Shown here piece by piece: positions 34,216 through 46,843 of a stretch of DNA of 64,000 nucleotides (position 1 is the stretch's first letter; the number at the start of each line of letters is the position of its first letter). The position numbers were made by a program, and so were the translations under genes. The notes beneath the pieces were generated by a model. It was not told where the DNA came from and did not search any database. It worked only from the letters and a program-made list of their open reading frames with translations. The stretch spans positions 590,822 through 654,821 of the forward strand of contig BJOX01000009.1 in the NCBI GenBank assembly GCA_009731375.1. Reading direction: 5' to 3'. Origin of the DNA: Paulinella micropora (lineage: Eukaryota; Cercozoa; Imbricatea; Euglyphida).

Positions 34216-34737
34216 CTAGATAGGTAGGTAGGTAGGTAGGTAGGTAAGTAGGTAAGTAGGTAAGTAGGTAGGTTGGTAGGTAGGTAAGTAGGTAAGTAGG
34301 TAAGTAGGTAGGTAGGTAGGTAGGTAGGTAGGTAGGTAGGTAGGTAAACAGATAGATAGATTGATAGATCTCCGATTGGGACGACCCTAGGCAGGTAGAT
34401 AGGTAGGTAGGTAGGTAGGTAGGTAGGTAGGTAGGCAGGTAGGTAGGTAGGTAGATAGAACAGGCAGGCAGGTAGGTAGGTGATTAGGCAGGTAGGCAGG
34501 CAGGCAGATAAGTAGGAAGGTAGGTAGGTAGGTAGTAGGTAGTAGGTAGATAGATAGTAGATAGGTAGATAGATAGTTAGATCGATAGTTAAATAGGTAG
34601 GTAGGTAGATAGGTAGGTAGGCAGGTAGGTAATAGGTAGATAGATAGATAGATAGATAGATATACGGATAGGTATATGAATAGATGGATGGATAGATGGA
34701 TCGATACATGGACGGATAAATAGATGCACAGATAGAA
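34216..34737. repeat. GGTA/GATA/GCAG arrays
   Basis: Simple repeats with one short island at 34,362-34,390. Confidence 0.85.
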
Positions 34738-34988
34738 NNNNNNNNNNNNNNNNNNNNNNNNNNNNNNNNNNNNNNNNNNNNNNNNNNNNNNNNNNNNNNN
34801 NNNNNNNNNNNNNNNNNNNNNNNNNNNNNNNNNNNNNNNNNNNNNNNNNNNNNNNNNNNNNNNNNNNNNNNNNNNNNNNNNNNNNNNNNNNNNNNNNNNN
34901 NNNNNNNNNNNNNNNNNNNNNNNNNNNNNNNNNNNNNNNNNNNNNNNNNNNNNNNNNNNNNNNNNNNNNNNNNNNNNNNNNNNNNNNN
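34738..34988. other. Assembly gap (251 N) followed by poly-A
   Basis: The gap ends in 40 A. Unknown sequence. Confidence 0.99.
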
Positions 34989-35028
<40 letters not shown>

Positions 35029-35030
<2 letters not shown>

Positions 35031-35434
35031 AGGAAACAAAAATACATGTGAAAGGAAAGAAAAATACACGTGAAACTTAACGCAAACAACGTATGTATGT
35101 ATGTATGTATGTATGTATGTATGTATATCCCCACCTGTCCGCATACATATATACATACATACATACATACATACATACATACATAGTCCAGACCCGACTG
35201 TGACCTCATTGCTCTCTATCAAAGAGAGTAAAGAGAGAGTGCACACCACGCTTCTGAAGCCAGCATTCGCAAGCTCAGGACAAGTGGATAGATAGGTAGA
35301 TAGGTAGGTAGGTAGGTAGGAAAAAGCAAAGGTAGAGGTAGGTAGGTAGATAGGTAGGTAGGTAGGTAGGTAGGTCGGTAGGTAGGTAGGTCGGTAGGTA
35401 GGTAGGTAGGTAGGTAGATGGGTAGCTAGCTAGC

Positions 35435-35482
<48 letters not shown>

Positions 35483-35570
35483 GATACTTTCTAATGAGGT
35501 GCTCAGGATCTTGATGTTGCAAATACTAATTGAGAGACAAAATGTGTTGAGTGTTTGATGATTGGACCAA

Positions 35571-35615
<45 letters not shown>

Positions 35616-35634
35616 CCGTCTATCTATCTATATG

Positions 35635-35690
<56 letters not shown>

Positions 35691-35760
35691 AAATGTACGG
35701 CAGTAAGTAGACAAGACGGAGACGCTGCACTGCTGAGAGACTCACTGTCTGTCTGTCTGC

Positions 35761-35847
<87 letters not shown>

Positions 35848-36056
35848 CCTACCTACCTACCTACCTACCTACCTACCTACCTATCTATCCATGGATCCAT
35901 CGATCCATCCGTCTTTCGATCCATCGATCCATCGATCCATCGATCTACCTACCTACCCACCTACCTACCTACCTACCTACCCACCCACCTACCTACCTAC
36001 CTACCTACCTACGTACCTACGTACGTACCTACCTACCTACCTACCTATCTACCTAC

Positions 36057-36107
<51 letters not shown>

Positions 36108-36235
36108 CCTACCTACCTACCTACCTACCTACCTACCTATCTACCTATTTACCTATCTATCTATCTATCCATGATGATGTGGCCACATTGGCTGGGTGCG
36201 AGCGCTGAGCCGCTGACATCTCGCACTTGATAGAC
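35029..36235. repeat. ATGT, GGTA, GATA, CTAT, CTAC arrays with islands
   Basis: The islands at 35,190-35,285, 35,487-35,570, 35,695-35,750 and 36,170-36,232 are non-repetitive. The first is open on the minus strand (VVCTLSLLSLIESNEV) and may be an exon. The last reads [18 protein letters not shown], similar to the exon at 37,610-37,668, and looks like a decayed copy of it. Confidence 0.6.
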
Positions 36236-36237
36236 AG

Positions 36238-37033
36238 ATCAGATCGGATCAGACCAGATCGGATCAGACCAGATCCGGATCAGACCAGATCCGGATCAGA
36301 TCAGATCCGGATCAGATCAGATCCGGATCAGATCAGATCCGGATCAGATCAGATCCGGATCAGATCAGATCCGGATCAGATCAGATCCGGATCAGATCAG
36401 ATCCGGATCAGATCAGATCAGATCCGGATCAGATCAGATCCGGATCCGGATCAGATCAGATCCGGATCCGGATCAGACCAGATCGGATCAGACCAGATCG
36501 GATCAGACCAGATCGGATCAGACCAGATCGGATCAGACCAGATCGGATCAGACCAGATCCGGATCAGATCAGATCCGGATCAGATCAGATCCGGATCTCC
36601 GGATCAGATCAGATCCGGATCAGATCAGATCCGGATCAGATCAGATCCGGATCAGATCAGATCTAGATCAGATCAGATCCCGGATCAGATCAGATCCCGG
36701 ATCAGATCAGATCCGGATCAGATCAGATCCGGATCAGATCAGATCCGGATCAGATCAGATCCGGATCAGATCAGATCCGGATCAGATCAGATCCGGATCA
36801 GATCAGATCCGGATCAGATCAGATCCGGATCAGATCAGATCGGATCAGATCAGATCAGATCAGATAAGATCGGATCAGATCAGATCGGATCAGATCAGAT
36901 CGGATCGAGATCAGATCAGATCGGATCAGATCAGATCAGATCAGATCAGATCAGATCAGATCGGATCAGATCGGATCGGATCGGATCAGATCGGATCGGA
37001 TCAGATCAGATCAGATCAGATCAGATCAGATAA
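36238..37033. repeat. GATC-dense array (CAGATCCGGATCAGAT units)
   Basis: About 800 bp built of AGATC, GGATC and CCGGATC units, with a main 16-bp period and blocks of shorter period. GATC occurs roughly a hundred times. The open frame of Asp-Gln-Ile-Arg-Ser repeats comes from the unit length and is not a gene. Confidence 0.9.
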
Positions 37034-37123
37034 GATAGATAGACAGATAGACAGACAGATAGATAGATAGATAGATAGATAGATATAAATATATAGATAA
37101 ATATATAGATAGATAGATAGATA

Positions 37124-37198
<75 letters not shown>

Positions 37199-37239
37199 AA
37201 TCTATCTATCAATCTATCTATCTATCAATCTATCTATCA

Positions 37240-37296
<57 letters not shown>

Positions 37297-37371
37297 CCTA
37301 CCTACCTTCCTACCTACCTACCTATATCTATCTATATATGCTGCCTTGACCAGGTTGGCTAGGTGCAGGCG

Positions 37372-37414
<43 letters not shown>

Positions 37415-37539
37415 GGATGGATAGATAGATGGATAGATAGATAGAAAGATAGATAGATAGATAGACGGATAAAGATGGATAGATAGTTGGATAGATAGAT
37501 AGATAGATGGATGGATAGAGATAGATAGTAGATGGATAA

Positions 37540-37584
<45 letters not shown>

Positions 37585-37609
37585 AGATAGGTAGATATGC
37601 TGCTTCGAC
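37034..37609. repeat. GATA/CTAT arrays with a copied exon edge
   Basis: Simple repeats. At about 37,338-37,372 the minus strand reads [11 protein letters not shown], a copy of the end and donor region of the exon at 37,610-37,668. Confidence 0.75.
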
Positions 37610-37668
37610 CAGGTTTGCTTGCTGCAGGCGCTGGGCGGCTGAGAACTCAGAGTCGTCACCAACATCAC
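37610..37668 (-). CDS. Exon: cytoplasmic tail, [17 protein letters not shown]
   Basis: The acceptor is CATTAG|GTGATG and the donor CCTG|GTCGAA. It enters in phase 1, as the exon at 38,345 leaves, and reads [20 protein letters not shown]. Decayed copies of its 3' edge lie at 37,338-37,372 and 36,180-36,232. It is the last exon I can join in phase. Confidence 0.5.
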
Positions 37669-38255
37669 CTAATGCGCCTACATACAGACATATTTACATA
37701 ATTAGTTACTTACTTACTTACGACCTACTTCCCTTCTTACTAACTTACTAACTTACTCTCTTTCTTACTTACTCTCTTTCTTACTTACTTGCTTACTTAC
37801 TTACTTACTTACCTACTTAGCATGTGCGATTAGCACTTCGCTCTCGTTGATCTGTTGCAAGCTGTCCGGAAGGGATGAGATAGACGCTAATTCCTTCCTT
37901 CCTTCCTTCCTCACTCAGTTAGTTAGTTAGTTAGTTACTTAGTTAGTTTAGTTAGGTAGTCAGTTAGTTAGTTAGTTAGTTAGTTAGTTAGACTACTTCC
38001 TTCCTTCCTACTCAGTCACTCAATTATTTACAAACTTACTTACTTACTTACTTACTTACTTAGCATGTGCGAGCAGCGCTTCGCTCTCCTTGATCTGTTG
38101 CAAGCTGTCCGGAAGGGATGAGATAGACTACTTCCTTCCCTCCCTCCCTCCCTCCTTCCTTCCTTCCTAGTCAGTTAGTTAGTTAGTTAGTCAGACTACT
38201 TCCTTCCTTCCTTCCTTCCTTACTTACTTAGTTTGTTAGTTAGTTCATTACTTGA

Positions 38256-38287
<32 letters not shown>

Positions 38288-41200
38288 ACTACTTCCTTCC
38301 TTCCTTCCTTAGTTAGTTAGTTAGTTAATTACTTAGTTAGTTACCATGTTCGGCCAGCACTTCGCGCTCATTAATCTGCTGCAGGCCATCCGGGTGGGAC
38401 GTGGCAGACGCTGACGATGGCTCATTCATGCTTGAAATTTCTATTTCTGCAGACTGCGAGCGCATGGCGTTCCGCTCAGTCCAGTAAGCAGCCTCTTTCT
38501 CGCGCTTCCGGCTCCGCTCCACTTCCTCGAACTTGCCGCGCGTACTGCCAATGTTCGTCACCGGCTACATACAAACACACATACATGCAGACTGAGATAC
38601 ATTACATATTCATCGAATTTTATACATACATAAATACATTACATACTCATCATTTGTCGCGTGTGCTGCCGGTCTGCGTGACGGGCGACATACATACATG
38701 CATACATAAATACATTCGTACATACATACATACATACATAAATTCATACATACATACATACATACATACATACATACTTAAAATGCAACTACTTACTTAC
38801 TTCTATGTTGATGGGCTGGTGATCGAAGGTCCACGCCTCTTTCTGGTACGCCTGTTCCGCCTCACTGCTTACTAAGTCTGTCGCGGACGAAGCAGTGAGG
38901 GAAGCAGCTTGTCCGTAGATTACGGATTGACGGTAGGCTCTGGTCAAGACCCTGGCGCGGCGTGACTTTTTCTTGCCTTCTTTGGCAGGCTGTCCTGCCG
39001 CCGACTGTCCTGCCTCCGGCTGCCCTGTGGCCATGGTGCGTCTGGAATGGCTGATGTCTGGTGAGTTGGGCGCGCTGGGGCCTGGTGGTCCTTGCTCATG
39101 TATTCCGGGGTGTGCTGAGCTGGTCATGCCCCCTAACATGTCCGAGCGACTACGACTAGCCTGGTGCTTCATCATGATTCGGTCTCCGCTTGCCATGGCG
39201 CGATTGAGGATAGTGCCCTGGATGCGACGCCACGTCGTGTTGGAGGCTCCGCTGTGTCCCGTCTGCACCATTTTTACTCTTAGCTTGTGTAAGTACAAGC
39301 GCCACGCTGTCTTGAAGGCCAACACCGCAAACGCCGCGATCACAATCACAGTCAGGGCGATCAAGATGGCGGACAGAGTCGCGTCAGTTATCTTGTCATA
39401 CTTCGAGGCATTTTGTGTCAACATCGCTACGTACACGAGCTGGAAGATTTCTATGGTGGTCCAGAGGATGAGCTGGTCATCGCCGGTGCGAATGAAAGGG
39501 TGTTGAGAGAGCTGTAGCATGAGCATCATGCCTGTCCAGACCCAGCCCACCGTTAGCGTGTATTGCACTGGCAGGAACTGCAGCAGGGACGTCATCACCA
39601 GTTTGTTGAGCAGATCAACCTCCTCAAACCACCAAAAGCTCTTTTGGTATGCCTCGTATAGAAACCCATACTGCAGACGGATGTCTGGGTGCATGAGTTC
39701 AGTGCGGTGTGTCCAGAGCAGTATGAAGTAGCAGAGCGGGATCCCCAGAGGGTAGAGAACAAGTGCGCAAGTGGCAAGGGGAAGGTGAGAGCGCCATTCG
39801 GCGTCGCAAGCGACCATCAGATCGGCACGCAGGTATTTCTGTCCATCCACTTCAATGCAGTTGAAGTAAGAACAGACGGACGCAGCCAGTTGCGGGTACA
39901 AGAGGAAGATAGTGAACAACACCAGACGGCCTAACAAGCGCTTCTTGCGGCGCAGCTTTTCCTTGTGCAACACGAGCAACAGTTCTTTTTGTTCCTCGTC
40001 GGCCCCTGCGCGGCGTATGTCCCTGCGCAGGTACCAGCACGCCTTGAGCACAGTTGTGCCATACCAGCCTACTACCAAGACCGCGCCCAGAACCAGCGGC
40101 ACGACACAGACCACCAGGAACTTGGTGTAGAATGAGTAGATTTGTGTGGCGCATTCGATCGACTGCCATGGCACCAATTGCAGATTCAGCCAGGAAAACA
40201 TAGACATAAACCTAGAGTAGGCCTCGGGCCAAGCGATGTTGACGGTTAGGGTCATGGAGGTCATGATTTGGAAGAAACTTAGCAGAATCTTCAGTTTGTA
40301 GGTGATTGCTGGGCTGGTGCGGCCGCTCTTGTGACGATGCACGTACATCTGGTCGCCAAACTGCTCGAAGGTAGTGTAGTGTTCCTCGGCCTGCTTGGAC
40401 AGGTAGCGTGTATGCTCCGCCAGAATCCGTTCCTCGCGTCGCAACTCCCTGATTTCCGCCAGTGTTTTCAACTTCTGGTTATTGCCGAGGGCGGACTCGT
40501 CTATCTCGATGTTGTCGATGGTGTCTTCATGTACGTCGAAGAGATGGTCAGCCGGTTCGTTGCTGTTGAAGGCGCCATCTAATTTTTCTGACGCATTGCG
40601 TTGATCAGTCTCCTCTACTGTTGTTTCCTTGCTGGCCGTGGCAGGGGGGGCTGCATTCCTTTTCCCGCTCGAAATTGGGCTGGGAAAGAAACTTTGGCTT
40701 GGATCACTTGGGCTAGTCAACCTGGTGCGACTGATGGATGGGGAGTTAATAGATGAGGTCAACAGCGATGGTGAGCTCGTGGTATTGATCTCGTTCAGGA
40801 GATTAAGGCGGCTTTGTTTGCTCATTGCCGTCCTCCTGGTGTCGTTCTGCTCATCCTTTAGCTCATTGTACAGGCGTGAGTTAGATCGCACCACTGCAAA
40901 GTACAGTAGATAGAGACCAGCGATCACCCCGATGCCGATGAAGGAGGCGAACACGATGGAGACAGAGACAGCGGGACATGGCTCACAGGAGCTCGAACGC
41001 GTCATGGAACGGTAGCCTGGTTCGCAATAGCCGCAGAGCGGGCCTGTGCGGTGCAGCGCGCACGTTTGCGCCGAGGGACCACTCCCGCCCTCGCAGTACG
41101 CGGGCACCAGGCAGCGGTAGAAGGTGGTTTCTTGCCCAGCCATCTTGGAGCGCCAGTAGCCGCGCTTAGTGGGAATGGTCGCGAGGCTCAGACCTTCGAC

Positions 41201-44200
41201 CTCGCAGGCGGCCCCTACAGGACATCGCACACAGCTGCCCACAAAGTCCTCCGCGACAACAGATGAGTCGTTGAGGCCGCTGCTACTGCTACTGCTAGAG
41301 TTACTGGTATGGCTGGTTTTGCTGAAGAAGCCAGCCAGACAACGGCATGATGTTGCCTCTTCGTTAGCAATGGCATTGTTCCCGCATCGCACACACGAGG
41401 TGCTACCCTCCTGTCCCGCCACCGTGCCCGGTTCACACGCCTGACACTGCTCCTGGCCGGTCAAAGGCAAAGCCGTCCCCGGCGGGCATTTATCACAACG
41501 CGATGCAGCGGTTTCAGTAGTGAACTGTCCTGGGGGGCAAGGCAGACACACTGCCCCACCGACCTTGGCCGAATAGAATCCCGGCAAGCAGTCTTCGCAG
41601 GTGGCGACCCCAGGCTGAGCGGCTATGCGGCCCTGCGGACAGTCCTCACAGACATTCACCCCTAGGACTTTTAGACCAAACCGCCCTGCTTGGCAGGCTT
41701 CACAATCCACAGCCCCTTGTGTCTTGTTCCCGCTGCTTTTCCCTAGCTCGCAGCGTTGGCACGAGCTCTGCGCGTCTGAGGGGCTGTAGAAGCCTGTGGC
41801 GCAGTCCACACAGCGTTCGGAGGCAGATGGCATCTCCGCGAAGCTCCCAGCAAGGCATGGGGAGCAGGAAGAACTGCTTGAGACATTGGAGAAAAAGCCA
41901 CCCTGGCAAGGGAAGCAGAATTGCTGACCCACCACCGACTGGTAAAAACCTGGGTTACAGGGTTTACAAGTCGACTGTTCCGACTCGTCTTGGTGAAAGC
42001 CTTTGCCACAGTTGCTGCACAATGCTTGGCCGGGCGAGTCCTGGAACTTACCTGGCGCGCAGGCCGAGCAAGCGGACTGTCCAGCAGACGAGGCCCGGCC
42101 GACCGAGCAGTCGCGACAGGAGAACACATCCGCCGTGGCCAATTGTGCGTGGTGGAATGTGCCGGCTGGGCAGAGCGTGCAGTCGATGTTGACGCCCTGT
42201 GTAGGGGCAACGCGACCTGGGCTACAGGCTGAGCAGCTGGTGGCGCCCGCTTGACGCGAGGCAGTGCCAGCAGGGCAGTCAAGGCAGCCCTGCTGCCCTC
42301 TCGCCTGCTGGTAGCGACCGGGGTCGCAGTACATGCAACCCGTGCTGTTGTAGCTCGCGCTGTACTTGCCCAAGTCGCACTGTATACAGGTGCTGGCTGC
42401 AGTTAGCGCGTACTGTCCCGGCTCGCAGCCAACGCATTCCGCGCCGTCCAGACTGGAGAAGCCTGCGTCACACACTGTGCAGAAGGTGCCCGCGGAGGCG
42501 AAGCCGGGGGAACAGGCTAAGCAATCCGCCAAGCTGGGCCGGGGACCGTAGCGGCCGGGCTCGCAGTTGGTACAGCTGCTGGCGCCGATCCCTGTTACGT
42601 CGGCCAAAGGCGCGGCGCCGTGTTTCCCTTCTGGGCACTCCTGGCAGGAGACTGACGCGTTGGCTGAAGAGTAGAAGCCCGCAGGACAGGCCAGGCAAGT
42701 GTCCTCTTTGAACGAGACTGCAATCGTCCCGGGCTGGCAGGCGATGCAGGCTGATTGGCCGTCGTCGGCCTGCGCATAGCCAGGCTGGCATGGCAGGCAG
42801 ATCGCTGCCTTCTCTCCCGCGTAGAACCCCCGGCTGCAGACACTGCAGGCCGAAGCCCCCGCACCACTGAAAAGCCTACATGCATACATATATACATACA
42901 TACATACATACCTACAGATATATAGACATACAAACAGACATACAGACATACAGATATACAGACCCTGCATTACAGGGCGCGCACTCCCTGTTGGTGACGT
43001 TGGCGGAGATGAAGCCGACGGGGCAAAGCTCACACAGGGTCTGTCGACTCTTACGCTGGAACCAGCCTGGACCGCATGCTAGGCAGAGTTGAGGGCGAGG
43101 CGTGGCAGGGGAGTACAGGCCGGGTTCGCAGGCCACGCAGTCTGTGGAGCCAGGCAGCAGACTGAGGGACGCCTGGGTGCCCCCGGGACAGGCGAGGCAG
43201 GAGGAAGCGGTGAAAGAGGGCACGAAGCCTCCGCTGCAGTTGCTGCAGGCAAACGCGCCAGCAGCCGCCACGTGGCCAAGACCACACGCAGCGCAGCTAG
43301 TCTCCCCAGCTTTGGCTGAGAACCTCCCCGCGGTGCAAGCCCCGCAGCTGGTGCTGGCGTTAACTTTCGACGCGCTGCCCACAGGACAGAGCTCGCAGCC
43401 CACCGCTCCGGCTGCCGCGCTGAATGACCCCGCAGGGCAAGCTGGGCAGTTCGCACTCGCGCCTGGGGATGCCGCGAAGAATCCGGCCGGGCAGGGCTGG
43501 CAAGCCAGGCCGGCCCCTGCGCGGGCCTCACTGTTGTTCCAGCCCGGCAGGCACGCGTCGCATTCCGTGGCCCCGGCGCTGCTTTTCTGCTTGCCGCCCG
43601 GGCATGCAGTGCAGCTCCCGCCCCCGGCCGGGTCTGGCTCGGAACCTGCTGCACAGTCTACGTAGCGCACTGCTGCGCTGGCGACCGCGTAGAACCCCGA
43701 GCTGGCTTGAATGACATAGACAGCGCGGGCAAAATCACTGACCGCGCCGGCGGGTAAGGTGCAGGTCGCGCACGAGGAGTTGACTTGCTGCACGTTCTGG
43801 CACGGCCCTGCGGACCCGATCACGATGGCTACCGGACCTGCGTTGCCGAAATCCTTGCCCAGGACTGTGATGACATCACCGGCCTGGCAGCCGGTCAAGG
43901 CTACCCCTTCCGCTGGGCCCAAGCAGCCCTTCAGCGAGAGAATGGTAGGCGGTACGTAGCTGATGACAGGGCGTGTCTGCCCAAGCTGGGCCTGTCCGCG
44001 GGAGATAAACATAGCGGCCAGCTCAACTTGGCCTTGTCCCGCAGGCAGCTGGCAGTTAGCATGCGAAGCGTTCATTGCAGAGAAACCCTCACACGGCCGC
44101 CCCGCGATCAACACGAGGGTATTGTCGGTGTTCAGGCTATGCCCCTGGACCAGCAAGGTGATGGGGCTGCCAGCTGCGTCTAAGCCCGAGGTGGGGCAGT

Positions 44201-44894
44201 TGACCAGTAGACCGGCCTGAAACTCACAGGCCGAGGCAGCAGCCACCCCCGTCACGTCAGGTAAGTTCTCGTACAGTATTTGGTCCGTGCTGTCAGTGAA
44301 TAAGTAGGCCTCGGGCGATGGTCCCACGGCCAGCCGTAAATGCACCAGCCCAGTTACGCTGGTGGGCAAGGACACGAGCAAGGCCTGGGCTCCGTTCCGC
44401 TGCACGATAGTGACGGCCCACTTCTCGCGATCGCTGGCGGGGCCGGCCCACACACGGATATGGCTGTCGGCCAGACCGACCGGAGGCAGCCCAGCCACGT
44501 TGACCCAGACCCCAGGAAAACTGCCTAGGTTGTCAACATTTTCGACGAGTAGCGCCTTGCCAGACCCGCCTACGCTGGTTCTCAGCGTGCTGGGTAGGAA
44601 GGATGGGGATGGAAAGACAAGCCGGTCTAGGGCCAAATCTGATGTAATAAGGTCAAGAGTTGCGCGAAAGAACAAGGGACCGCCGGTGGCCCCCGCGACC
44701 GGTAAACAGCTCAGACTGCTCCCTGTGTTGTCTTGTATGTTCCCGCAAGGGTAGAGCGCAGGGTTCGAGGCTGGGCCGTATGTGATGGTCGGGTTAGAGT
44801 AGGCAGGCGCTGGACCTAGCCATATATATGCGTATATAGATAGAGAGATGGATGGATGGATGGATGGATGGATGGATGGATCGATGGATGGATG

Positions 44895-44929
<35 letters not shown>

Positions 44930-44950
44930 GGATGGATGGATGGATGGATG

Positions 44951-44981
<31 letters not shown>

Positions 44982-44994
44982 GGATGGATGGATG

Positions 44995-45038
<44 letters not shown>

Positions 45039-45065
45039 CATAGACAGATAGACAGACAGACAGGC

Positions 45066-45106
<41 letters not shown>

Positions 45107-45107
45107 C

Positions 45108-45172
<65 letters not shown>

Positions 45173-45185
45173 TACAGACAGATAG

Positions 45186-45216
<31 letters not shown>

Positions 45217-45555
45217 GATAGATAGATAGATGGACAGACATATTAGATAGATAGACAGATTAGATAGATAGATAGATAGATAGATATATAGATAGATAGA
45301 TAGATAGCGTAAATACAACGACACCTAGGAGTACGAGGCGTGACAGAGTGGATAGATAGATAGATAGATAATATGCAACGATACCCAGCAGGTATGTCCC
45401 ATCGAGTACGAGGCGTGGCAGCGTGTTGTAGTCTGTTAGTTGCACCACAGCACCTGGACCAGTGCCCCCGATCAGCACCTGTATGTATGTATGTGTGCAT
45501 GTATGTATGCATATATGCATATTTGTACGTGTGTACCGCAGCCTGGCCTTGTTGG

Positions 45556-45610
<55 letters not shown>

Positions 45611-45748
45611 AGACAGCAAGCTGCCTGAGAACAAGGATGGAGGCGAGAACGACACAGCGATAGAGCGATAAATAGATAGATAGGTAGATAGGTAGATAGA
45701 TAGATATATAGGTAGGTTGGTAGGTTGGTAGGTAGGAAGGTAGGTAGG

Positions 45749-45779
<31 letters not shown>

Positions 45780-45780
45780 T

Positions 45781-45812
<32 letters not shown>

Positions 45813-46296
45813 AGATAGATAGATAGACCGCAGCCTGGCCCTGTTTGCGCAAGCTGCCTGAGAACAAGGTAGGGGAAGAAAACGAGACAGCGTGCGCTGC
45901 TGTGTCTGACTGGCTCAGACGAGACAGAACAAGGTCTAGATCTTGCCCTGTGGGTAGGTAGATATACAGATAGATAGAGAAGATAGGTAGGTAGGTAGGT
46001 GGGTTGATGGGAAGGTCGGTTGGTAGCTGGATATATACGTAAGTAGTAGGTAGATGGGTAGGTAGGTATAGGTAGATAGAGACCTTGCTGGCTTTCGGGG
46101 GGGATTTCACAGGTTAAGTAGGTTTGGTTGACGAACAACACAGCACATGCCTGTATATACATACATACATATATATATATGTATATATATGTATACACAC
46201 ACACACACATATATATATATACATATATATGTATATGTCAAGTAGGTTTGGTTCACGTAAAGCGCAGCACACGCCTGTACACACAAACACACACAC

Positions 46297-46354
<58 letters not shown>

Positions 46355-46541
46355 CAAATAGGTTTGGTTCACGTACATCACAGCGCACGGTTGTATAGAT
46401 AGATAGGTAGGTAGGTAGGTAGGTAGGTGGGTAGGTTGGTAGGTAGGTAGATAGGTGGGTAGGTAGGTAGATAGATAAGTAGGTAGGTAGATAGGTAGGT
46501 AGCTAGGTAGGTATTACTATGTAGATAGGTAGGTAGGTAGG

Positions 46542-46591
<50 letters not shown>

Positions 46592-46624
46592 GTAGGTAGG
46601 TAGGTAGGTAGGTAGGTAGATAGG

Positions 46625-46672
<48 letters not shown>

Positions 46673-46754
46673 CCACTCGCGAGGTGCCGACTAGCTCTAC
46701 TTTAAACTGCTCGCATAGATAAATATATAGATATTGATACATATAGATGTAGAT

Positions 46755-46800
<46 letters not shown>

Positions 46801-46810
46801 GAATTGACTG

Positions 46811-46843
<33 letters not shown>

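Noticed and set aside
36227-37033. 268-codon Asp-Gln-Ile-Arg-Ser repeat protein
   Set aside because: It arises from the GATC array, shows no upstream context, and its unit length varies in ways that would shift a real reading frame.
41719-42282. Plus-strand and alternative-frame ORFs within the cysteine-repeat exons
   Set aside because: High GC content opens other frames. Only the minus-strand frame shows the regular Cys pattern and matching splice phases.
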